Source of the DNA: Streptomyces sp. WMMC940
GTDB taxonomy: Bacteria; Actinomycetota; Actinomycetes; Streptomycetales; Streptomycetaceae
Reading direction: 5' to 3'
DNA: 64,000 nucleotides
NCBI RefSeq assembly: GCF_027460265.1
Contig: NZ_JAPZBC010000001.1
Span: 3,116,001 to 3,180,000 of the forward strand
Made by a program: the position numbers and the translations under genes. Positions 52,653 to 60,572 of the stretch are shown here, one piece after another. The notes beneath the pieces were generated by a model, which ran no database searches, was not told the DNA's origin, and was given only the letters and a program-made list of their open reading frames with translations. Every line of letters starts with the position of its first letter. Within the stretch, counting starts at the first letter, position 1.

Positions 52653-53109
52653 CCCCCCGGGCGGCACCCCCGGCCGGGCTCCCCCACCGCCACTCTGCGT
52701 ATCAGTGCCCGCGTTACGGATCCGACCACCCGTGTCCGGTCCTCCGCGGCGGTCCCGGAACGCTCGGCACCCGCATGTCCTGCGACGGCGCACAGCAGGC
52801 GGTACCCGGCATTCCGGGGGCCGTACCCCTCCACGTCGCCCGCCAGTCGCGATGCCTCCCGACGAACACAACCCATCACGCCCCGCCGCAGAAGGCGAAG
52901 TAATCCGATCAGCAAGCGATCACAATCTGCGACTGGTTGTGCTGCTCTGCCGTAACAGAAGCGACGGATTCGATGATTTGAGCAACTGGGTGTAGCACTG
53001 CCTGTACGAAGCGTTATTCTCCTCAGACGCACATGGACCCCCACGCGTCGCCACGACGAGTGAACGGTCCCGCACAGCACGTGATGGAAGCTCTGCCTCT
53101 GGGAGTCCC
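52653..53109. promoter_or_regulatory. 457-bp regulatory region upstream of bldN
   Basis: No gene is recognised. The first 240 bp are very GC-rich; from about 52895 to 53035 the DNA is clearly more AT-rich, as expected of a regulated promoter. In S. coelicolor bldN is repressed by BldD and has one developmental promoter; I could not place a BldD box with confidence. Confidence 0.6.
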
Positions 53110-53946
53110 GTGTACCCACACGTCGGGGTTGACGCCTCGGGCCTGGCTACGCTCCGCGCAGTGGTCCTCGACCACCTGCGCGGCTTCGTCCCCACCGCGT
53201 ACGCCGTCCCCGCCTTCGCCGCGAGCCCTGCCGCCCTCGGCCCTGCCGGTCCCTGCTACGCCCTGGCCGACCGCATCGAGAAGGTGCCGGCCCGCAGCGG
53301 CGCGGTCGAGGCGCGATCGGGCGAGCGCGAGGTCGGCAGACGAGGCGGCCGGCACGCCGCCACCTCGACCACCGCCCGCCGGCCGAGTGCCGACAGCGAC
53401 AGCGCGCGGATGATGGAACTGGTCGAACGCGCCCAGGCGGGCGAGGCCGAGGCCTTCGGCCGGCTCTACGACCAGTACAGCGACACCGTCTACCGCTACA
53501 TCTACTACCGGGTGGGCGGCAAGGCGACGGCCGAGGACCTCACCAGTGAGACCTTCCTCCGTGCTCTGCGCCGCATCTCCACGTTCACCTGGCAGGGCCG
53601 CGACTTCGGCGCCTGGCTGGTCACGATCGCCCGCAACCTGGTCGCCGACCACTTCAAGTCGAGCCGGTTCCGACTGGAAGTGACCACCGGCGAGATGCTC
53701 GACGCCAACGAGGTGGAGCGCAGTCCCGAGGAGTCGGTACTGGAGTCGCTCTCCAACGCCGCGCTGCTCGAAGCGGTCCGCAAGCTCAATCCGCAGCAGC
53801 AGGAGTGCGTCACCCTCCGCTTCCTCCAGGGCCTCTCCGTCGCCGAGACCGCCCGCGTGATGGGCAAGAACGAGGGCGCGATCAAGACCCTTCAGTACCG
53901 GGCCGTGCGCACCCTGGCACGGCTCCTGCCCGACGACGCCCGCTGA
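53110..53946 (+). CDS. bldN: Developmental ECF sigma factor BldN
   Basis: Sigma-BldN directs chaplin and rodlin genes and others for aerial hyphae. The 278-residue product starts at GTG 53110 with GGGAG upstream, and its N-terminus [19 protein letters not shown] is the distinctive pro-sequence: about 90 extra residues that are removed in S. coelicolor. Sigma2 is [45 protein letters not shown] and sigma4 is [55 protein letters not shown]. The gene for its anti-sigma factor RsbN follows. Confidence 0.97.
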   Translation: MYPHVGVDASGLATLRAVVLDHLRGFVPTAYAVPAFAASPAALGPAGPCYALADRIEKVPARSGAVEARSGEREVGRRGGRHAATSTTARRPSADSDSARMMELVERAQAGEAEAFGRLYDQYSDTVYRYIYYRVGGKATAEDLTSETFLRALRRISTFTWQGRDFGAWLVTIARNLVADHFKSSRFRLEVTTGEMLDANEVERSPEESVLESLSNAALLEAVRKLNPQQQECVTLRFLQGLSVAETARVMGKNEGAIKTLQYRAVRTLARLLPDDAR

Positions 53947-54254
53947 CGCCGAGCCCCAGAGGCGCGGTGCACCGTCCCGCACCCCCACAGCCCCACCGGC
54001 ACCCCCTCCCCCCCACGCGCCCGTCCCCGGCCCGTCCACCCTCAACTCACCATCCGTGAGCACCTGATGACGCACTGGTCCGATCATCCTCCGCGCGTAA
54101 CCCAACTGCCGAGCCGCTCGTTGTGCGCAATGCAGGCTCCCTGCGGTCACGTCGTGCGTGCAACCACCCACTCTTTCGTGTGGATGTGCTCAAGTCGTGC
54201 AACCTTCCGGACCCCCCGGGGAGTCGACCGTCATGACGAGAGGAGGTGCCGCCA
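53947..54254. promoter_or_regulatory. 308-bp region between bldN and rsbN
   Basis: Holds the candidate sigma-BldN promoter of rsbN (54096-54124) and, downstream of it, the 9-mer CGTGCAACC twice (54157-54165 and 54196-54204), then a strong AGGAGGTG ribosome site at 54241. No gene is seen. Confidence 0.7.
54096..54124 (+). promoter_or_regulatory. Candidate sigma-BldN promoter of rsbN
   Basis: CGTAAC (54096-54101) and CGTTGT (54119-54124), 17 bases apart, match the sigma-BldN consensus CGTAAC-N16-CGTTGA known from S. venezuelae, with one base difference in the -10. It lies about 130 bp before the rsbN start, which agrees with rsbN being a sigma-BldN target. Confidence 0.75.
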
Positions 54255-55454
54255 GTGATCGCGAACGTTTCGGCGCACCGGCGGGCGAACGCCTTCGCCC
54301 AGGACCTGGAGAACCAGACGCTCCGGGGCACGGCGGCCGAGCAGCCCGAGAGTTCGGCCGAGCGGGCCGAACAGGGGCAGCTGTTGGCCTTGGCGAACGG
54401 CCTCGGCGAGCTGCCGAAGCCGGAGTTGGATCCCGATGTCAAGGTGGTGCAGCGAGCCCAGCTCGTGGCCGCCATGGAAGCCATGTTCGCGGAGGGCTCC
54501 GCGTCCAGGGGCCCTACCGTTCCGGAGCAGCGGAGCTCCCGACGCGGTGCCCATCGGGCCTCCCCGCTCCGGAAACTCCGTCCGCGCTCCCGGTGGTCCA
54601 AGGGCCTCGCGGCCGGCGGACTGACCGTGGGAGTGGCCGCCGGCGCCCTCGGCGGTGTGGCGGCCGCCAGCTCGGACGCCCTCCCCGGTGACTCCCTCTA
54701 CGGGCTGAAGCGGGGCATGGAGGATCTGAAACTCGGTATGGCCGACGACGACGCGGACCGCGGCGGGCTCTACCTCGACCAGGCCTCCACCCGGCTGAAC
54801 GAGGCCCGCCGCCTCATGGAGCGCGGGCGCGCGGGCGAGCTGGACACGGAGTCGATGAGCGAAGTCAGGCGCACGCTCAACGGAATGCGCCATGACGCCT
54901 CCGAGGGTCACCGGCTGCTGCACCAGGCGTACGAGCGGGACGGCTCGCTGGGCCCCATCGCCACCCTGTCCTCCTTCTCGACCAGCCACCGCGACGTGTG
55001 GAACGGGCTGCGGGACAGGCTGCCCGCCCAGCTCACGGACGTCGGGGACGAGGTGAGCTCGGTCTTCGACGCCATAGACCAGGAGGTCGGTCCGCTCCGG
55101 TCGCTGTTGCCCCGCGCTCCCGAGGGGGAGCGGCAGGGATCCAGCCGGCCCGGATCGTCCCCGCAGGACTCCTCGAGCTCCTCGGAGACGCACCCGTCGG
55201 CGCCCTCCTTGCCGTCCGTCGGCAGCTCGGCCGCGGACCACCTGCCCCAGCCGTCCGGCTCGGGCGCCGTGGAGGACGACCAGTTGATCGGGGGCAACAC
55301 GGGCGGGCTGCTCACCCCCCCGCAGAACAGCGCCTCCCCGTCACCGTCCGGCGGGCTCCCGGACCCGGCTGCGCCCGTGCCGGACGTGACCATCCCGCCG
55401 TTGTTGCCGGGGCTGCTGCCCGGCCTGGGCCTCGACAGCGAGGACAGTCCGTAG
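54255..55454 (+). CDS. rsbN: Anti-sigma factor RsbN (DUF5667)
   Basis: RsbN holds sigma-BldN at the membrane until development. The 399-residue product has a cytoplasmic N-terminal anti-sigma region (about 1-115, beginning IANVSAHRRANAFAQDLENQ) and one transmembrane helix (about 116-139, GLAAGGLTVGVAAGALGGVAAA). Outside is a DUF5667 domain (DALPGDSLYGLKRGMEDLKLGMADDDADRGGLYLDQASTRLNEARRL) and a long Ser/Pro-rich tail. GTG 54255 has AGGAGGTG at the ideal distance. A 22-bp stem terminator follows. Confidence 0.94.
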   Translation: MIANVSAHRRANAFAQDLENQTLRGTAAEQPESSAERAEQGQLLALANGLGELPKPELDPDVKVVQRAQLVAAMEAMFAEGSASRGPTVPEQRSSRRGAHRASPLRKLRPRSRWSKGLAAGGLTVGVAAGALGGVAAASSDALPGDSLYGLKRGMEDLKLGMADDDADRGGLYLDQASTRLNEARRLMERGRAGELDTESMSEVRRTLNGMRHDASEGHRLLHQAYERDGSLGPIATLSSFSTSHRDVWNGLRDRLPAQLTDVGDEVSSVFDAIDQEVGPLRSLLPRAPEGERQGSSRPGSSPQDSSSSSETHPSAPSLPSVGSSAADHLPQPSGSGAVEDDQLIGGNTGGLLTPPQNSASPSPSGGLPDPAAPVPDVTIPPLLPGLLPGLGLDSEDSP

Positions 55455-55483
55455 CCCGTAGGCCCGCCAGGCCGCTGAACGGC

Positions 55484-55532
55484 AAAGGGCGGGGGCGGGA
55501 TACGCTCCATGCGTATCCCGCCCCCGCCCTTT
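55484..55532. terminator. Very strong bidirectional terminator
   Basis: A 22-bp perfectly paired stem (55484-55505 with 55511-55532; outer part AAAGGGCGGGGG) around the 5-base loop TCCAT, with A-run and T-run at the two edges. It separates the convergent rsbN and acyltransferase genes. Confidence 0.93.
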
Positions 55533-55577
55533 CGTCGGGGATCGGGAGGGCGACCGGTGGCCGGACGTGGGACCCGA

Positions 55578-56675
55578 TCAGAAGAAGACGGACCGCCGCT
55601 GAACCAGCAGCTTGTACAGCGTGTGCTGGATCTGCTCCCGCACCTGGTCGGTGAGGTTGAACATCAGCATCGGGTCCTCCGCCGCCTCCGGCGGATAGCC
55701 GTCCGTCGGAATCGGTTCCCCGAACTGAATCGTCCACTTCGTCGGCAGCGGCACCGCACCCAGCGGGCCGAGCCACGGGAACGTCGGAGTGATCGGGAAG
55801 TACGGGAACCCCAGCAGCCGCGCGAGTGTTTTCGCGTTGCCGATCATCGGATAGATCTCCTCGGCCCCGACGATCGAGCAGGGCACGATCGGCACGCCCG
55901 CCCGCAGCGCCGTCGAGACGAAACCGCCCCGCCCGAAGCGCTGGAGCTTGTAGCGCTCGCCGAAGGGCTTACCGATGCCCTTGAAGCCCTCGGGCATCAC
56001 CCCGACGACCTCGCCGCGCCGCAGCAGCCGTTCCGCGTCCTCCGTGCACGCCAGTGTGTGCCCGGCCTTGCGCGCCAGTTCGTTTATCACCGGCAGCACG
56101 AAGACGAGGTCCGCGGCGAGCAGCCGCAGATGCCTCCCGGCCGGGTGGTTGTCGTGGACGGCGACCTGCATCATCAGCCCGTCCAGCGGCAGCGTCCCCG
56201 AGTGGTTGGCCACGACCAGTGCCCCGCCCTCCGACGGGATGTTCTCGATGCCCTTGACCTCGACCCGGAAGTACTTCGCGTACAGCGGCCGAAGCAGCGA
56301 CATCAGCACCTGGTCGGTGAGTTCCTCGTCGTAGCCGAACTCGTCGACCTCGTAGTCACCGGTGAGCCGACGGCGCAGAAACGCCAGTCCGCCCGCGATG
56401 CGCTGGTCCCAGCCGACGTCCGCGCCGGGAGCCCCGGAACCGCGCGGCGACCGCGCGGACGCCCCGTGCGCGCCCGTACCGCCCCCGGCCGAGGCGTTCT
56501 TCGGCACCGCCCGCTCCCCGCCCAGCTGCCCGGGCACGGAACCGACCGGGATCTCACGCGCCGACTCGGCAACGGGTTTCCGCCGGCCCGATCCGGCGCG
56601 GCGCCGCACCGACCGCTGCGGTGCGCCGTTGCGCGACCGGTCGTCGTCGAACGGAATGACCTTGGCGTCCGCCAT
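55578..56675 (-). CDS. PlsC-type 1-acylglycerol-3-phosphate acyltransferase family protein
   Basis: A 365-residue membrane-associated acyltransferase for phospholipid or related lipid synthesis. The acceptor and catalytic motif reads VVANHSGTLPLDG, where the His and Asp are six residues apart instead of the usual four, a variant shared, I believe, by actinobacterial relatives. The phosphate-binding motif is VVGVMPEGFKGIGKPF and motif IV is VPIVPCSIVG. An Ala/Gly-rich leader of about 90 residues precedes the domain. AAGGAG precedes ATG 56675. It lies 15 bp after the epimerase gene, so they form an operon. Confidence 0.9.
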   Translation of the reverse strand: MADAKVIPFDDDRSRNGAPQRSVRRRAGSGRRKPVAESAREIPVGSVPGQLGGERAVPKNASAGGGTGAHGASARSPRGSGAPGADVGWDQRIAGGLAFLRRRLTGDYEVDEFGYDEELTDQVLMSLLRPLYAKYFRVEVKGIENIPSEGGALVVANHSGTLPLDGLMMQVAVHDNHPAGRHLRLLAADLVFVLPVINELARKAGHTLACTEDAERLLRRGEVVGVMPEGFKGIGKPFGERYKLQRFGRGGFVSTALRAGVPIVPCSIVGAEEIYPMIGNAKTLARLLGFPYFPITPTFPWLGPLGAVPLPTKWTIQFGEPIPTDGYPPEAAEDPMLMFNLTDQVREQIQHTLYKLLVQRRSVFF

Positions 56676-56690
56676 CGTTGCTCGCGCTCC

Positions 56691-57746
56691 TTATCCGGCG
56701 CTCTGAGGGGTGGCGCCACCGGCCGGCGAGAGCGCGGCGACCTTGTCGACCGCCCTCGCCAGGGTCTCCGGCGGCAGCAGGCCGGGCCCGTGGCTGCGCG
56801 CGAAGTCCGCGAACGTCTCCGCGGTCGTGTAGGCAGGGTTGAAGCCCAGTGTCTCGCGCATCTGCACGGTGCTGACCACCCTGCCGTGCGTGAGGAGCCG
56901 GATCTGCTCCGGCGAGAAGTCGGTGATGCCGACCGTCCGCAGCGCCGAACCGACCCAGGTCACGGCCGGCAGCAGCACCGGCACCGTGGGGCGGCCGAGT
57001 CTCCGCGAGCACTGCGACAGCAGCAGCACGCCGTCGCCCGCGATGTTGAACGTGCCGCTGTTCAGCGTGCCGCGGCGGGGCTCGTGGGAGGCGATCCGCA
57101 GCACGTCGACGACGTCGTCCTCGTGGACGAACTGCAGCCGGGGGTCATAGCCCAGGACGGTCGGCATGACGGGCAGCGAGAAGTAGTCCGCCAGCGGCGA
57201 GTCGGCGCGCGGTCCGAGGATGTTGGCGAAACGCAGCACGCACACCGCCACATCCGGCCTGCGGCGGGCGAAGCCGCGTACGTACCCCTCGACCTCGACC
57301 GCGTCCTTGGCGAAGCCGCCGCTCGGCAGGGACTTGGGGGGCGTCGTCTCGGTGAAGACGGCCGGGTCGCGGGAGGCGGAGCCGTACACGCTCGTACTGG
57401 ACTTGACGACCAGGCGCCGGACGGTCGGCGACTTCTGGCAGGCACCGAGCAGCTGCATGGTGCCGATGACGTTGGTCTCCTTGACCGCCGTACGGCCCCC
57501 GGACCCGAGCGGTGTGCCCGTGACGTCGAGATGGACCACGGTGTCCACGTCGTGTTCGGCAAGGACGCGCGCTATGGCGGGCTGTCGGATGTCGGCCCGC
57601 ACGAAATCGGCTCCGCCGAGACGGTGCTCGGGAGTCACCGCGTCGACGCCCACCACCCGTGCCACTTCGGGGTCCCGCTGGATGCGGCGTACGAAGCGGC
57701 CCCCGAGTTGCCGGGCCACACCGGTGACAAGCACGACCTTGCCCAA
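56691..57746 (-). CDS. NAD-dependent epimerase/dehydratase family protein
   Basis: A 351-residue extended SDR. The NAD motif is VVLVTGVARQLGGRFVRRI (a degenerate GxxGxxG), followed by VVHLDVTGTP and VVKSSTSVYGSASRDP. The usual YxxxK lysine region is replaced by SGGFAKDAVEVEGYV, so the catalytic tyrosine seems absent and the protein may bind rather than epimerise its substrate. The start is TTG 57746 with GGAAGG eight bases upstream. It is co-transcribed with the downstream acyltransferase, suggesting a joint role in lipid or envelope metabolism. Confidence 0.87.
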   Translation of the reverse strand: MGKVVLVTGVARQLGGRFVRRIQRDPEVARVVGVDAVTPEHRLGGADFVRADIRQPAIARVLAEHDVDTVVHLDVTGTPLGSGGRTAVKETNVIGTMQLLGACQKSPTVRRLVVKSSTSVYGSASRDPAVFTETTPPKSLPSGGFAKDAVEVEGYVRGFARRRPDVAVCVLRFANILGPRADSPLADYFSLPVMPTVLGYDPRLQFVHEDDVVDVLRIASHEPRRGTLNSGTFNIAGDGVLLLSQCSRRLGRPTVPVLLPAVTWVGSALRTVGITDFSPEQIRLLTHGRVVSTVQMRETLGFNPAYTTAETFADFARSHGPGLLPPETLARAVDKVAALSPAGGATPQSAG

Positions 57747-57875
57747 GATCAGCGCCTTCCGTTCGGTCCTGGCTATGCGTCACCGTAGCGGGTTGACGTT
57801 GCGCTGTGATGACCGCAGGGCCTTGTTCCCTGCTCTTTGATCCCAACGCACGACACGGCCGGCCGGAAGAAGCAC

Positions 57876-57911
57876 CGTGGCCCCTCCACCGTGCAGGTGA
57901 AAGGGGCCACG
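57876..57911 (-). terminator. Terminator after the bS22 gene
   Basis: CGTGGCCCCT (57876-57885) pairs with AGGGGCCACG (57902-57911), with a small inner stem in the loop, 22 bp past the bS22 stop. Confidence 0.75.
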
Positions 57912-57932
57912 ACGTATGCGGACAGCTGCCGC

Positions 57933-58031
57933 TTACTTCTTGTTGCGACGCTGAACGCGCGTGCGCTTGAGCAGCTTGCGGTGCTTCTTCTTGGCCATCC
58001 GCTTGCGCCGCTTCTTGATAACAGAGCCCAC
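57933..58031 (-). CDS. 30S ribosomal protein bS22 (AURKAIP1/COX24 domain, 32 residues)
   Basis: A 33-codon gene that begins [17 protein letters not shown] and ends [10 protein letters not shown]. This is the conserved actinobacterial bS22, related to the mitochondrial AURKAIP1/COX24 domain and seen in the M. smegmatis 30S structure near the decoding region. It is almost entirely Lys and Arg. The start is GTG 58031, with GAGGG about seven bases upstream; stop TAA. A terminator follows at 57876-57911. Located between the epimerase gene and bdtA, as in S. coelicolor. Confidence 0.93.
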   Translation of the reverse strand: MGSVIKKRRKRMAKKKHRKLLKRTRVQRRNKK

Positions 58032-58141
58032 GACTACCCTCGCTCACTTCTCTTCACTCGGTGCGGGGCGTCTGGGCCCACACGACCTACGTCGGCCTAG
58101 CCTACCGGCCCGAGCTCCGAGCCTGTAATCCGAGGGGCGTC

Positions 58142-58351
58142 TCAGGCCGATTCGACCCCCACGAAGGATTCCCGGAGGTACTCGTGAACCGCTTGCTCCG
58201 GGACCCGGAAGGACCTGCCCACCCGGATCGCCGGCAGATGACCGCTGTGCACCAAGCGGTACACGGTCATCTTCGACACGCGCATCACCGAGGCGACTTC
58301 CGCCACGGTCAGGAACTTGACCTCGTTGAGAGGCCTTTCGCCAGCAGCCAT
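58142..58351 (-). CDS. bdtA: Small excisionase/MerR-type DNA-binding protein BdtA
   Basis: A 69-residue protein made almost only of a winged helix-turn-helix: FLTVAEVASVMRVSKMTVYRLVHSGHLPAIRVGRSFRVPEQAVHEYLRES, the 'excisionase family' (HTH_17) fold. In S. coelicolor the gene at this place beside bldN was named bdtA as a BldD target; I assign the symbol from that memory and the gene order. It probably binds DNA as a regulator, not as a phage excisionase. ATG 58351 has GGTGG upstream. Its transcript may continue into bS22, which starts 110 bp downstream. Confidence 0.88.
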   Translation of the reverse strand: MAAGERPLNEVKFLTVAEVASVMRVSKMTVYRLVHSGHLPAIRVGRSFRVPEQAVHEYLRESFVGVESA

Positions 58352-58478
58352 GACCCACCTGTACCTTCCGCACACGACGCACACCGGCTTCCCCTCCGGT
58401 GACTCTTCGTCGCGGTGCGCTCACTCCCAGAGTAGGGGCGGGTGGTGCGAGTGGGGAAGAGGAGCAGCCATCGGCCGT

Positions 58479-59294
58479 TTACTGTGACAGACACGCTCGA
58501 TTGAGTACATAGCGAGTAAGCGGCTGGTAGTAATCGGACCGCACAGCGTCATCGAGGGGCACGGCGACGGAGACATGCCCTTCGGCCTCGCCGACGAACA
58601 GCGCGGGGTCGTCCGTGTCCGCCAGTCCGATGACCTCGAAACCGAGCTGACCTGCACCGCAGACCCAGCCGTGGTCGCCGACGACCAACTCCGGCAGAGG
58701 GTCCCCGGACTCCGCGACGCCTTCCAGCGCGGCCCGTACCGGCAGGGGTGAATGGGTGTGCACGCCGGTCGCACCCCCCGGCTCACGCGCTCCGGGTTCC
58801 CGCACCACCGCGACTCCCCCTACGTAGTCGATGGTGTGCGTACGTACGCCGAACCGGGTCGTTATGTCGACACATCGCCCCTGCGCGGGTGTGAGAACGA
58901 GACAGCCCGCCGCCGACAGGGCGTCTGCCAGCGCGGCGTAGAACCCAAGCAGCCTGTGCGGATGCCCGGTCCCGAACAGCACGCTCCCGCGCCGTTCCGC
59001 GACCGCCGCCAACCGCCCGGCGAACGCGTCGAGCCCGCTCAACGTGCGCTCCGGGTCGATCACGTCCTGACCGGAAACATGCGCCGGGTCCCCGGAGACC
59101 CCGCACCTGTCCGCCATCAACGTGATCAGATCCCGCTCGCTCCAGACCCGTTCGGGATCGAGCCCGAGCGTGGCCCTCGGATCCCGCGCCGCGAACAGCC
59201 GGTAGCTCCGCAGGCTCCGCTCCCGGGACGTCGCCACCGGGCCGGCGAGCCCTGCCGCCAACAGATGCGCCCGCAGCGCCCCTCTGCTCAACAC
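58479..59294 (-). CDS. Conserved protein annotated elsewhere as phosphatase
   Basis: A 271-residue soluble protein whose homologues in streptomycetes are usually labelled 'phosphatase'. I see no standard phosphatase motif. Conserved-looking blocks are RSYRLFAARDP, SGQDVIDPERTLSGLDAFAGRLAAVAERRGSVLFGTGHPHRLLGFY, GAGQLGFEVIGLADTDDPALFVGEAEG and YYQPLTRYVLNRACLSQ. The GTGHP and VVGDHGWVCG segments may form a binding site. The start is taken at GTG 59294, followed at once by TTG; no ribosome site decides. Function unproven. Confidence 0.75.
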   Translation of the reverse strand: MLSRGALRAHLLAAGLAGPVATSRERSLRSYRLFAARDPRATLGLDPERVWSERDLITLMADRCGVSGDPAHVSGQDVIDPERTLSGLDAFAGRLAAVAERRGSVLFGTGHPHRLLGFYAALADALSAAGCLVLTPAQGRCVDITTRFGVRTHTIDYVGGVAVVREPGAREPGGATGVHTHSPLPVRAALEGVAESGDPLPELVVGDHGWVCGAGQLGFEVIGLADTDDPALFVGEAEGHVSVAVPLDDAVRSDYYQPLTRYVLNRACLSQ

Positions 59295-59396
59295 AGCGAC
59301 GATGGTCCCGCAGAGCCCGGCACCGCACCCCGGAAACCGGTCGGATCCCCACAGTCGGCGTAACGGCCTCGGACCGCCCTCCGCGACCGCGGACCT

Positions 59397-60572
59397 TCAG
59401 GCCAGCAGGCCCCGCAGTGGGAAGACCGCCCTCCGGGTCGCGAGGACCGCCTGGTCCAGCCGGTCCGCCGGGTCGTAGCCGTCCTCCCAGGACCGCCACG
59501 TCGGAGAGCGCCCGTCCGTCATCCGGCCGGGCCCCAACTGCCGTGTCCGCGCGTACACCTCGTCGCGCCACGAGGACGGGATCACGGACTCCGGGGCCAC
59601 GGGCGCATGGGCCGCGATCCCGACGAGATGGGTCCAGGACCTCGGTACGACGTCCACGACGGCGTAACCGCCCCCGCCGAGTACCACCCAGCGCCCGTCC
59701 TCCACGTACTCGTGGACGAGCGCGTGGCAGGCCTCCTGGACCAGCCGCTGGGCGTCCAGTGACACCGCAAGATGCGCCAGCGGGTCCTCGAAGTGCGTGT
59801 CCGCCCCGTGCTGCGTCACCAGGACCTGCGGCCGGAAGTCCGCCAGCAGCTCGGGTACGACGGCGTGGAACGCGCGCAGCCACCCCTCGTCCCCGGTCCC
59901 CGCGGGCAGCGCCACGTTCACCGCGGAACCCTCGGCCTCCCCCGGGCCGCCCGTCTCCTCCGGCCATCCCGTGCCCGGGAAGAGCATCCCGGGATGCTCG
60001 TGCAGGGAGATCGTCAGCACCCTCGGGTCGTCCCAGAAGGCCGCCTGCACACCGTCGCCGTGGTGCACGTCGACATCGACGTAGGCGACCCGCTCGGCGC
60101 CCAGCTCCAGCAGCCGCGCGATCGCCAGCGAGGCGTCGTTGTAGATGCAGAAGCCCGAGGCCGCCCCCGGCATGGCGTGGTGCAGTCCGCCGGCGAAGTT
60201 CACGGCGTGCGGGGCCTCGCCCCGCCACACCGCCTCGGCCGCACCCACCGACTGGCCCGCGATCAGCGCGGACACCTCGTGCATGCCCGCGAAGGCCGGA
60301 TCGTCCATCGTGCCCAGCCCGTACGACTGGTCGGCGGCACGCGGATTCCCGGACGCGGACCGCACGGCCGCGACATAGTCCTCGCGGTGGACGAGCCGCA
60401 GCGTGGAATCGCCGGCCGGCTTGCCCGCCACCACGTCCACTTCGCGGTCCAGTCCGTAGGCCCGCACCAACCCCATGGTCAGCGCGAGCCGAACCGGATC
60501 CATCGGATGACTGGGCCCGAAGTCATACTTCGTTACCGCTTCGTCCCACATCAACAGTGCGCGGCCGCTCAT
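59397..60572 (-). CDS. acuC: Acetoin utilization protein AcuC / class I histone-deacetylase-like enzyme
   Basis: A 391-residue zinc-dependent deacetylase of the HDAC superfamily. The active-site residues are in HAVNFAGGLHHAMPGAASGFCIYNDASLAI (tandem His) and YVDVDVHHGDGVQAAFWDD (zinc Asp/His), with the second zinc Asp in VTQHGADTHFEDPL and GGGGYAVVD at the end. AcuC deacetylates acetyl-CoA synthetase and other proteins. ATG 60572 lies 50 bp inside the end of the upstream MFS gene, an unusually long overlap; a later start would cut into the conserved N-terminus. Confidence 0.93.
   Translation of the reverse strand: MSGRALLMWDEAVTKYDFGPSHPMDPVRLALTMGLVRAYGLDREVDVVAGKPAGDSTLRLVHREDYVAAVRSASGNPRAADQSYGLGTMDDPAFAGMHEVSALIAGQSVGAAEAVWRGEAPHAVNFAGGLHHAMPGAASGFCIYNDASLAIARLLELGAERVAYVDVDVHHGDGVQAAFWDDPRVLTISLHEHPGMLFPGTGWPEETGGPGEAEGSAVNVALPAGTGDEGWLRAFHAVVPELLADFRPQVLVTQHGADTHFEDPLAHLAVSLDAQRLVQEACHALVHEYVEDGRWVVLGGGGYAVVDVVPRSWTHLVGIAAHAPVAPESVIPSSWRDEVYARTRQLGPGRMTDGRSPTWRSWEDGYDPADRLDQAVLATRRAVFPLRGLLA

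Noticed and set aside
58142..58351. Phage or plasmid excisionase
   Set aside because: The helix-turn-helix is excisionase-like, but there is no integrase, attachment site or other mobile gene. The position beside bldN and bS22 matches the chromosomal regulator bdtA.
58142..58351. BldC
   Set aside because: It is also a tiny winged-helix protein, but the residues differ clearly from the BldC sequence I recall, and the neighbours fit bdtA.
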